Assembly: GCF_000382265.1 (NCBI RefSeq)
Contig: NZ_KB907973.1
Span: 186,001-250,000, forward strand
Length of the DNA stretch: 64,000 nucleotides
Source of the DNA: Yoonia vestfoldensis DSM 16212
GTDB taxonomy: Bacteria > Pseudomonadota > Alphaproteobacteria > Rhodobacterales > Rhodobacteraceae
Direction of reading: 5' to 3'
This document shows, piece by piece, positions 1 to 7,257 of this stretch. Numbering within the stretch: position 1 is the first letter of the stretch; each line of letters starts with the position of its first letter. Made by a program: the position numbers and the translations under genes. The notes under the pieces were generated by a model. It was not told the origin of the DNA and searched no databases. It worked only from the letters and a program-made list of their open reading frames with translations.

Positions 1-216
1 CTGCCCGTCCTGTTGCGCGGTCAGATACCGTGGCTGCCAGCCCGTGCCGGGACCAACGGAATAGCTGTCCTCCAGCGCCTTCAGAAAGCGGTGCGTCGTG
101 AAGGGGTCGGTCGGGCGGCCATCCGTGGCCTCGGGGCAGGCGCAGGCATCCCAATCGGCGGGGGAAATGCCGGTGATGCTGGCATGGGTGGTAATTTCGA
201 TCGCTGATCCGTCCAT
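1..216 (-). CDS. GNAT-family / FemAB-like protein (DUF482), N-terminal fragment
   Basis: The first 72 codons of a minus-strand gene run off the left edge of the window. The reading frame is open and starts MDGSAIEITTHASITGISPA, followed by a DWDAC motif, a PFTTHRFLKALEDS segment and a GWQPRYL segment. This pattern matches the start of the proteobacterial PF04339 family (peptidoglycan-type GNAT/FemAB-like acyltransferases) as I remember it. The start codon is at 216, with only a weak purine-rich stretch ahead of it. The glycerophosphodiesterase and RidA genes lie upstream on the same strand and may be cotranscribed. The catalytic part is outside the window, so the substrate cannot be judged. 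Confidence 0.6.
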   Translation of the reverse strand, partial: MDGSAIEITTHASITGISPADWDACACPEATDGRPTDPFTTHRFLKALEDSYSVGPGTGWQPRYLTAQQDGQ

Positions 217-247
217 CTGCTTTTAACTGGGGGGCGCAGGGCGCGCG

Positions 248-1000
248 TCAAGCAAGATAACCCTCGAACGTCACATTATCCGCGATTTCGCGGGCCTGTG
301 CCTCGGCTATCGCGGACCGGATCGTCCAGCACAGGACAGGCGCGCCCGTCGCCTTGATCTCAGCCACGCGGGGGCGGGCCAGATCAAGCGCCTCGTGGCT
401 GATGAAACAGGCACCAACGCGGTCGTAATCGGGGATGCCGCGCAGATGGTCGCAGATCGCCGGTGTCAGTTCGGGCCAGAACACCGGATCATAGGCCGAT
501 GTCACCAGCCCGCGTGCAATGGCAGGGGCGATGGTCCGGCAGGCGGCGATGCTGTGCGGGTTGAACGACATCAGCGCGACATCGCCCGCGTAATTCGCGA
601 GCGCGGCACAGGTCGCTGTTTCCAGCGGCCCCACATCGGGGCCCATCCGGCCATCCTGATCCTTGATCTCGATCAGCAGGGGCACTTGGCCTGCGACCAA
701 GGCGAGCACATCGGCAAGCGCGGGGATTGTGCCGGTGTCATCCTTCAGCGCGATCTTTTCCAGTTCCGCACGGCTGCGCGCACGGACCGGCCCGCTTTGC
801 GCGGTCAGCCGGTCCAGCATGTCGTCGTGAAACACCATCGCCTGCCCGTCGCTGGACAATTGCACGTCGATTTCGATGCCGTATCCGGCAGCAATCGCGG
901 CCTTGATCGCGGCCATCGAACTTTCCACGCGCCCCGCCTTGCGGTCATGCAAGGCGCGGTGCGCGATGGGGCGGGCAAGGAACGCGGCAGGCAGGGTCAT
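248..1000 (-). CDS. Glycerophosphodiester phosphodiesterase family protein
   Basis: A 250-residue cytoplasmic protein with the GDPD TIM-barrel signature. IAHRALH near residue 12 carries the catalytic His-Arg. EIDVQLSSDG near residue 43 and VFHDD near residue 56 supply metal ligands and the second catalytic His. LLIEIKD near residue 108 supplies the later acidic and lysine residues. Family members hydrolyse glycerophosphodiesters to glycerol-3-phosphate and an alcohol. There is no signal peptide, so it is likely an intracellular lipid-headgroup recycling enzyme. It overlaps the stop of the upstream ridA-like gene by four bases, which suggests translational coupling. Confidence 0.88.
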   Translation of the reverse strand: MTLPAAFLARPIAHRALHDRKAGRVESSMAAIKAAIAAGYGIEIDVQLSSDGQAMVFHDDMLDRLTAQSGPVRARSRAELEKIALKDDTGTIPALADVLALVAGQVPLLIEIKDQDGRMGPDVGPLETATCAALANYAGDVALMSFNPHSIAACRTIAPAIARGLVTSAYDPVFWPELTPAICDHLRGIPDYDRVGACFISHEALDLARPRVAEIKATGAPVLCWTIRSAIAEAQAREIADNVTFEGYLA

Positions 1001-1458
1001 GCGATCTCGAAAATGCCTTCGATTTCGACCGCGACGCCAAAGGGCAGGCTGGCGGCACTGACGGCAGACCGTGCATGGCGGCCTTTGTCGCCCAAGGCAG
1101 CGACCATGAAGTCAGAGGCGCCGTTGATGACCTTGGGCTGGTCGCCAAAATCGGGGGTCGAATTGACGAAACCCACCAGTTTCACGACCCGCACCAGCCG
1201 GTCGATATCACCGCCACAGGCGGCTTTGAGTTGTGCCAGCAGGCTGACCGCACAGGCACGCGCGGCGGCGGCTCCGGCCTCGACATCCATGTCAGCACCC
1301 AGCTTGCCCTTGATCATGCCATCCGCATTGGCCGAGATTTGCCCCGACACATGCACCAGATTGCCTGTCTGCACGAAAGGCACGTAATTCGCCGCAGGGG
1401 CAGGGGCGTCGGGCAGGGTCACGCCCAGTTCGGCAAGACGGGTTTCGATCACGCTCAT
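997..1458 (-). CDS. RidA/YjgF family protein
   Basis: A 153-residue protein of the RidA superfamily, specifically the longer YjgF-like branch. Visible blocks are FVQTGNLVHVSGQI near residue 28, VVKLVGFVNSTPDF near residue 111 and the C-terminal ARSAVSAASLPFGVAVEIE block, which contains the arginine that in RidA proteins binds the carboxylate of enamine/imine intermediates. Canonical RidA deaminates reactive 2-aminoacrylate-type enamines; members of this branch are less well defined. AGGAG lies seven bases before the ATG, which supports the start. Its last four bases overlap the GDPD start. Confidence 0.88.
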   Translation of the reverse strand: MSVIETRLAELGVTLPDAPAPAANYVPFVQTGNLVHVSGQISANADGMIKGKLGADMDVEAGAAAARACAVSLLAQLKAACGGDIDRLVRVVKLVGFVNSTPDFGDQPKVINGASDFMVAALGDKGRHARSAVSAASLPFGVAVEIEGIFEIA

Positions 1459-1513
1459 GTCACACTCCTTGGATGTTTGGCCGGACGCTAGCGGGCAATG
1501 CGCGGGGGTGCAA

Positions 1514-2806
1514 TCAGCTGTCGCGAAACGCGCGGGTGAAATAATCCGCCAGCGGTTTGATCAGGTAATCCATCGGCCTGCGGTCGCCTGTGCGCACAAA
1601 CGCCTCGACCGGCATGCCGGGCAGCAGGGCCAGATCGGCGGGTAGCCGCTGGATTTCCCCGTCGTTCAACTGCACTTCGGCGCGGTAGAACGACTGGCCC
1701 GTCACCTCGTCCTGAAACGCATCCGCCGACAACAGCGTGACGCGCCCCGCCAGTTCAGGCGTGCGCCGCTGGTCAAAGGCCGAAAACCGCAAGGTCACGT
1801 CTTGGCCTACAAAGACCTGATCGATGTCCGTGGTCTGCACCTGCGTCGCGATCACAAGGGGGCGGTCCTGCGGGATCAGGAACAGCACCGGATCAGCGGG
1901 GCGGATCACAGAGCGGGGCGCAAAGACCTGCATGCCATAGACGATCCCCGACACCGGCGCGCGGATGTCCAGCCGGTCAAGCTGGCGCAGCAGGGTCTGG
2001 CGGCGTTCGGCCAGTTCCAGCTGGTTGAATTGCAGATCGCGCAGGCGGGTGATCGCCTCTTCGCGGCGCGCCGATGCAAGGCCCAGCACCTGAATCTCGA
2101 TCTCGGTCATGCGCTCGGCGGCTTGGGCGGCCTGCGCTGTCAATTCGCCGACACGGCCCAGAAGGCTTGCCTCTTCGCGTTGCAGTGCCAGCACGCGGCT
2201 GGCCTGCGACAGCCCGCGGTCGAGCAGGCTTTGCTGGTCGGCCAGTTCGCGCGCGATCAGGCCCTGTTGCGTTTGCAGCGCGGTCTGCTGCGCGGTGATG
2301 CCCGTGATCTGGCTTGCAATCTGGGCGCGCTGCTGGGTCAGCTGGTCGATGGATTGCAGGCTGGTTTCCAGCCGCGCCGCGAACAGCCGTTCCTGCCCCT
2401 GCATCAGCTCTGCCGCCTCGGGCGTGCCCGCGCCCAGCAGGATCGGATCGAACACCAAAGCTGTCGCGTCGTCGCGTTCCGCCTCCAGCCGCGCGCGGCG
2501 GGCGAGGATTTCGAAATACTGCCCTTCGACGATGGCCAGTTCCGATTGCAGGTCAGTCGGATCGAGGCTGATCAGCAGGTCGCCTTCCGCCACGCTGTCG
2601 CCTTCGACGACAAGGATCTCCGCCACCACCCCGCCGAACGGGTGCTGCACGACCTGACGATTGCGGTCGACCTCGATCTGGCCGCTGGTGATGACCGCAC
2701 CGTTGATCTCGGCCATGACGGACCATGTGCCGAACCCACCCACCAGAACAGCCAGCGCGGCCGTGCCGATGATCATATAGCGCCGGACGGGCCATTGCGC
2801 GGTCAT
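1514..2806 (-). CDS. HlyD-family type I secretion membrane-fusion protein
   Basis: A 430-residue adaptor of the PrtE/HlyD type. A short cytoplasmic N-terminus is followed by one membrane segment (about residues 9-31), a lipoyl-like half-motif (GGVVAEILVVEGDSV), a long alpha-helical hairpin rich in Gln, Glu, Ala and Leu, the second half (LDIRAPVSGIVYGM) and a C-terminal beta-barrel ending in the usual PGMPVEAFVRTG and membrane-proximal tail. I chose the ATG at 2806 because it overlaps the stop of the ABC transporter as ATGA and begins just before the membrane helix; a longer in-frame extension upstream only shadows that transporter. The outer-membrane TolC partner and the secreted substrate are not in the window. 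Confidence 0.93.
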   Translation of the reverse strand: MTAQWPVRRYMIIGTAALAVLVGGFGTWSVMAEINGAVITSGQIEVDRNRQVVQHPFGGVVAEILVVEGDSVAEGDLLISLDPTDLQSELAIVEGQYFEILARRARLEAERDDATALVFDPILLGAGTPEAAELMQGQERLFAARLETSLQSIDQLTQQRAQIASQITGITAQQTALQTQQGLIARELADQQSLLDRGLSQASRVLALQREEASLLGRVGELTAQAAQAAERMTEIEIQVLGLASARREEAITRLRDLQFNQLELAERRQTLLRQLDRLDIRAPVSGIVYGMQVFAPRSVIRPADPVLFLIPQDRPLVIATQVQTTDIDQVFVGQDVTLRFSAFDQRRTPELAGRVTLLSADAFQDEVTGQSFYRAEVQLNDGEIQRLPADLALLPGMPVEAFVRTGDRRPMDYLIKPLADYFTRAFRDS

Positions 2807-4542
2807 GACACGCCCCCTGACTGGGGTGCGGCGCGTTTGATCTGGGCGTGGTTCTGCACAAGGTCGGCCAGCACCTCGTCCTTGGGGCCGAAGGCGCGGC
2901 GCATCCCGTTGTCGATCACCAGCAGCAGGTCGCATTCCTGTATCGCCGCAGGCCGGTGCGCCATGATGAACACGATCCCGCCCGCCGCCTTGAACGCGCG
3001 GATCGCGGCGTTCAGCGCCAGCGACCCGTCATTGTCGAGGTTGGAATTCGGCTCATCCAGCACCAGCACCACGGGGTCGCCATACAGCGCGCGGGCGAGG
3101 CCGATCCGCTGGATCTGCCCGCCCGACAGCCGGCCCGTTGTCGCACTCACGCGGGTGTCGTAACCGTCTGGCAGTTTCAGGATCATGTCATGCGCCGCGG
3201 CCTTTTGTGCGGCCAGCACGACCGCCGCATCGTCGGGCGCCATCGCCATGCGGGCGATGTTGTCCTTGATCGTGCCGTCGAACAATTGCACGCGCTGCGG
3301 CAGATACCCGATATGCTGGCCCAGCACGTCCGCATCATATTGATCCAGCGCCGCGCCATCCAATCTGATCTGCCCGCCCGCCGGTTGCCAGACGCCGGTC
3401 AATGCGCGGGCCAGCGTGGATTTGCCCGCGCCGGATGTGCCGATGACCCCCACGGCCTGCCCTGCGCCCACATCGAAACTGACCATGCGCATGGCGGCGA
3501 CACTCTCTCCCGGGGGAACGACGGTGATCTGTTCCGCACTCAGCCGCGCCTTGGGCCGTGGCAGGCGGGTGCGCGCTGGCTCTGGCGTGACCTGCCCCAG
3601 CAGGACCGCCAGATTGCCCCAGCCTTCGCGCCCGCGCTGGAACACGGCCCATTGGCCCACGATCATCTCGATCGGGGCGAGCGCGCGGCCGAGCAGGATC
3701 GACCCCGCGATCATCGCACCGGGCGACAGTTCCCCTTGCAGCACCAGATAGGCGCCAAGGCCCAGCATTGCCGATTGCAGGAACAGCCGGAACGCCTTGG
3801 TCAGCGCGGTATAGCTGCCGGCGGCATCCGACGCGCCGATACTGGCATCAAGCGACGCATTGCGCGCGACCTGCCAGCGGTCGAAGGCAGCACCCCGCAT
3901 GCCCAGCGAATGGACCATCTCGCTTTCCTGCCGGATCTGGCTGCCTATCTGGTCGGACGCAAAACTGGCGGCATTGGCCTGCACCAAAGGCGCGCGGGTG
4001 TTGATCTGGTTCAGCACGGCCACGACGACCAGCACCAGCGCACCGCAGACGGCCAGCAGCCCCATCAGCGGATGGAAGATGAAGATGCCGAAGAAAAACA
4101 ACGGCGCCCAAGGCAGGTCGAACACCGCCATCAGCGCGGGCGAGGTGATCAGCCGCTGCACGGATTCCAGATCGCGCAGGCCGGTCGCTGCCTCGCGCGG
4201 GGCGCGTTGCAAGGTGGTGGCGCGCATGACGGCTGCAAACACGCGCCGGTCCAGCCGCGCCTGAAACCGCGCACCGACCCGCGCCATGACCCGGCCGCGC
4301 ACATGGTCGAGAATGCCCATCATCGCATACAGAAACGCCACCAGCACCGTCAGCGCGATCAGCGTCTCGACCGAGCGCGAGTTCAGCACGCGGTCATAGA
4401 CGTTCAGCATGTAAAGCGGGCCGGTCAGCATCAGCAGGTTGACGAAAAAGCTGAAGATGCCGACGATCCAATAGAGCAGCCTGCTCTCGCGCCGCGCGCT
4501 GCGCAGTTCCGCCCGTCCTTGTGCCGCTGGATTATCCGTCAT
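2803..4542 (-). CDS. Type I secretion system ABC permease/ATPase (PrtD family)
   Basis: A 579-residue half-transporter. Several membrane helices occupy roughly residues 20-290, followed by a nucleotide-binding domain with Walker A GTSGAGKST (368-376), signature LSGGQ (472-476) and Walker B VVLVLDE (491-497). It lacks an N-terminal C39-like domain, so it belongs to the PrtD/AprD branch that exports RTX proteases and related repeat proteins in one step to the outside. The ATG at 4542 is preferred over a TTG nine bases upstream. It is coupled to the downstream adaptor by a 4-base overlap. No RTX-repeat substrate is encoded nearby in the window. Confidence 0.93.
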   Translation of the reverse strand: MTDNPAAQGRAELRSARRESRLLYWIVGIFSFFVNLLMLTGPLYMLNVYDRVLNSRSVETLIALTVLVAFLYAMMGILDHVRGRVMARVGARFQARLDRRVFAAVMRATTLQRAPREAATGLRDLESVQRLITSPALMAVFDLPWAPLFFFGIFIFHPLMGLLAVCGALVLVVVAVLNQINTRAPLVQANAASFASDQIGSQIRQESEMVHSLGMRGAAFDRWQVARNASLDASIGASDAAGSYTALTKAFRLFLQSAMLGLGAYLVLQGELSPGAMIAGSILLGRALAPIEMIVGQWAVFQRGREGWGNLAVLLGQVTPEPARTRLPRPKARLSAEQITVVPPGESVAAMRMVSFDVGAGQAVGVIGTSGAGKSTLARALTGVWQPAGGQIRLDGAALDQYDADVLGQHIGYLPQRVQLFDGTIKDNIARMAMAPDDAAVVLAAQKAAAHDMILKLPDGYDTRVSATTGRLSGGQIQRIGLARALYGDPVVLVLDEPNSNLDNDGSLALNAAIRAFKAAGGIVFIMAHRPAAIQECDLLLVIDNGMRRAFGPKDEVLADLVQNHAQIKRAAPQSGGVS

Positions 4543-4698
4543 CTTGCGCAATCAATTTCCGCTTGTGCGAGGACCAAAATACAATTCGTTGGTACTGAAG
4601 GATAACAGTGTTTTCCGCCAGGCAATATAGTCCGAGCTTGACTGTGCTTTCGAAGAAAGTCGAGTTGTGTTGCGACAAAAAGCACTGCTTCCTCGTCC

Positions 4699-5466
4699 TC
4701 AAAGGCCCTCGGAGGTGGCGCAAGTGAGAAACCTTGCCACGTTCTGATAAATGATGTGCCAATTTGGTAATTCCGTGCGCAGAAAGCTCATGCGCACGTC
4801 CATCCCGGAAAGACGGGTCGTGTGGCTACAGCCTGCGTTGAGGGTGAAATTGACTCCACTCACCCCGCAGAGCATCCATCCGGCTAACTGCTGTTCGTCG
4901 TCGTAATGCACGAAAAGGTCTTCGCCTCCCAAACGTTCAGGCGCGACGACGCGGGTCAGGCCATTGGGTCCCGGCTCAGATGGGAAATCATTGACGTCAG
5001 GAATAGGCCGAGGCTTTCCTATATCTTCGATGGTGATGGGCAAGTCTAGCGTTAGACCCACTGTATGATGCATCGGAAGCTGGTCTGTCACTGCGAAGTC
5101 CATCCAGTCCCATGGGAGTGCAGCCGCATTGCGTCTTCCCGTTTCCGCGCGCGTGACTGGCTCGAACGTTGGAACCTCGATCCGAAACAACTGGGTGCCA
5201 TGCTTGACCCCTTCTTCATGATCAAAGCGGTCCTCCAAATAGCGTTTCGGTACGCGCATCGGGACCAACCGCTCCTCCTGCTGCATCTCGATAAAAAATC
5301 CGACCATGTCCTCGTCGGGCGTAAAGTAGCGGCAGGGATCGAGAGCCGGATCAATCATGCTGGGCGGTTGCGCGTTCCTGTCCGGGCGCGGCGCCGGTTG
5401 ATCCGCTCTCGCAGCAGACAGCAAGAGCGTGAAGAACCACGCAAGTGTCAGAAGCGTCTGTTTCAA
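4699..5466 (-). CDS. Secreted protein of unknown function
   Basis: A 255-residue protein that I do not recognise. A TTG start at 5466 is preferred because GGGAAAGG lies six bases upstream and the product then begins LKQTLLTLAWFFTLLLSAARA, a good Sec signal peptide; a GTG at 5505 would add 13 residues. The mature part starts with a Pro/Asp-rich linker and contains three cysteines plus a C-terminal one (MLCGVSG, NAGCSH, FLTCAT), compatible with disulfides in the periplasm. Its base composition is visibly lower in G+C than the neighbours. It is divergent from the SUMF1-like gene, so the two may act together, but nothing in the sequence proves this. Confidence 0.6.
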   Translation of the reverse strand: MKQTLLTLAWFFTLLLSAARADQPAPRPDRNAQPPSMIDPALDPCRYFTPDEDMVGFFIEMQQEERLVPMRVPKRYLEDRFDHEEGVKHGTQLFRIEVPTFEPVTRAETGRRNAAALPWDWMDFAVTDQLPMHHTVGLTLDLPITIEDIGKPRPIPDVNDFPSEPGPNGLTRVVAPERLGGEDLFVHYDDEQQLAGWMLCGVSGVNFTLNAGCSHTTRLSGMDVRMSFLRTELPNWHIIYQNVARFLTCATSEGL

Positions 5467-5782
5467 GGTGAACCTTTCCCAATTGTCGTGGTGTAATGGT
5501 GGCACCGCGTCCTCAATCGATCAACTCAAGACAAGTTATCACGCGATCCTCCTTTTCAGCGGCTCTCTGGCCGGACACCCTCGTCCAAGACGGGGCGTGT
5601 TATGCTCAGTCCGCCGACCGCATGCTTGCATCGCTCCCGACTTTCGCGGTTGAAGGGTGAGAAGCAAAAGGTTTACGTATCGTGACGAAATCTGGTGCAG
5701 GCTGCGCCGGTTCGGTCTGGTCCGGATGGGGAAGAGCGTGTAACGCTTCGTACACCTCAAGATTGCAGAGCGGGTCATCTTC
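5467..5782. other. Divergent intergenic region of the islet
   Basis: About 316 bases between the two divergent secreted-protein genes. I see no convincing coding region here; the open frames that exist have no ribosome-binding site and do not resemble proteins. The region should hold both promoters. It contains a short imperfect inverted repeat, GTGTAACG-CTT-CGTACAC, at about 5738-5755, some 30 bases before the plus-strand start, which could be an operator. Confidence 0.35.
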
Positions 5783-6775
5783 ATGCGCAAAACCCAGTTG
5801 ACGGCCATGATCGCGACGCTAGGCGGTACAGTCGCGCTGGCCTTGCTGCCATTGGCCGCGGCGGCCGAGGAGACGCCGACCTATCTGCTCACCAACGGCA
5901 CGACGGTCACCGATTTCGACATGTTCAAGGAATGCGATGTCTGTCCGGAGATGATCGTCATGCCGCAGGGGTCGTTCATGATGGGGGCGATCGAGGGGGA
6001 GTCACGCAATCCGTTTGACTTCTATGGTCAAGGTGCGACGGGCCGTGTTCGTAGACCAGATGAGATCAACATTATTCCCAACGAACACCCCCGCCATCTG
6101 GTGGAGATTGATATTCCCTTCGCTGTCGCGCGTAATGAAGTGACGGTTGCTGAATGGGATGCCTGTGTGGCCGATGGAGGGTGTTCTCATACGCCCCGGC
6201 ATGAAGTACTGGTTTTTGGGCAAGGCTATGTGCCGCTTGGTCCCAACCACCCCGTGGTCAATGTTTCTTTCCTTGATGCGCAGGAATATGTGATTTGGTT
6301 GAATGCCAAGGTTGGTGCCGTTGTTTACCGTCTGCCGACAGAAGCCGAATGGGAGTATGCCGCGAGGGCTGGTACGACGACGCGCTTTGCCCAAGGGGAT
6401 GAGTTGACGACGGATCAGGCAAATTTCAGTCGCGCGGCGACCGAGAACGTCCGCCGACGCGAAATGCCTGACCTCGTCAATCGTCGAATGCCGGTCGAAG
6501 TTGACACGCTTGATGCGGCAAACGCGTGGGGCGTGCGCCACTTGTCTGGCAACGTTGACGAAGTCACGCTCTCTTGTTGGTCGGACACACACTTGGGTCT
6601 GCCCACAGCATCAGCGTACTTTGATCATGCGCAATCAAACAAGCCGTGTATTCGTGTCGGGAAAGGGGGAGGTTACGGAACTGCCATGGACGGACTGCGC
6701 CTAGCGAGCAGAGCACGCCCCACAGAGGACTACCGCCGTGACTTTTACGGGTTTCGCATTCTTCGCACCTTTTGA
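5783..6775 (+). CDS. Secreted SUMF1 / formylglycine-generating-enzyme-fold protein
   Basis: A 330-residue protein with a signal peptide (MRKTQLTAMIATLGG start, AAAAEE cleavage region) followed by an FGE-sulfatase (SUMF1) domain. Typical blocks are MIVMPQGSFMMG near residue 55, NEVTVAEWDACV near residue 117, HPVVNVSFLDAQEYVIWLN, YRLPTEAEWEYAARAG near residue 179, HLSGNVDEVT and the C-terminal LRLASRARP...YGFRILR. In place of the usual RGGSW block it has RVGKGGGYG, and the two catalytic copper-binding cysteines of true FGE are not obvious. It is therefore more likely a structural or binding member of the fold than a sulfatase-modifying enzyme. No sulfatase gene is present in the window. Confidence 0.8.
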   Translation: MRKTQLTAMIATLGGTVALALLPLAAAAEETPTYLLTNGTTVTDFDMFKECDVCPEMIVMPQGSFMMGAIEGESRNPFDFYGQGATGRVRRPDEINIIPNEHPRHLVEIDIPFAVARNEVTVAEWDACVADGGCSHTPRHEVLVFGQGYVPLGPNHPVVNVSFLDAQEYVIWLNAKVGAVVYRLPTEAEWEYAARAGTTTRFAQGDELTTDQANFSRAATENVRRREMPDLVNRRMPVEVDTLDAANAWGVRHLSGNVDEVTLSCWSDTHLGLPTASAYFDHAQSNKPCIRVGKGGGYGTAMDGLRLASRARPTEDYRRDFYGFRILRTF

Positions 6776-6881
6776 TAAACGCTTTGCGTGCCGAGTCTGA
6801 TCGCACCAATCCACATGACAACCATGTGCATCACCCCTGCCACCTGTTGATTGCGCGTGGAATTTGCCGCATGAGTGGGGG

Positions 6882-7247
6882 ATGATCCGATTTTTGAGCC
6901 TTCCTGCCGTTTTGATCGGCCTTGTGCCTGCCGTGCTGTCGGCAGCGCCCTATGATGGCGTCTATCGCCAGACCGCCAATGCCGAATGTGCGCTGATCGG
7001 CGTTGATGGCGGGTCGGTGCGGATTGCGGCAGGCATCTTCTATGGCGTCGAAACCCAGTGCCAGATGACCCGCCCGGTGGATGTCAACGGGATGGAGGCC
7101 ACGCTCTACACGATGGAATGCGTGGCCGACGACCAGCAATGGACGGAACGGGCGATGCTGATGCGCACAGCCGATGGCGGGGGGCTCTATATGATCTGGG
7201 ACGGGTATGTCTTTGTCTACAGCCTGTGCCCGGAAGGGGCGCCATAA
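6882..7247 (+). CDS. Small secreted hypothetical protein
   Basis: A 121-residue protein with an N-terminal signal peptide (MIRFLSLPAVLIGLVPAVLS, then AAPYDGVYR). The mature part has cysteines in NAECALIG, ETQCQMTR, TMECVADD and YSLCPEG, likely forming two disulfides. The start is taken at the ATG at 6882; an in-frame TTG 18 bases upstream is less likely. Acidic and aromatic residues dominate. It is convergent with the penicillin-binding protein gene with ten bases between the stops. I do not recognise a named family. Confidence 0.62.
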   Translation: MIRFLSLPAVLIGLVPAVLSAAPYDGVYRQTANAECALIGVDGGSVRIAAGIFYGVETQCQMTRPVDVNGMEATLYTMECVADDQQWTERAMLMRTADGGGLYMIWDGYVFVYSLCPEGAP

Positions 7248-7257
7248 CGCCCCGTTC

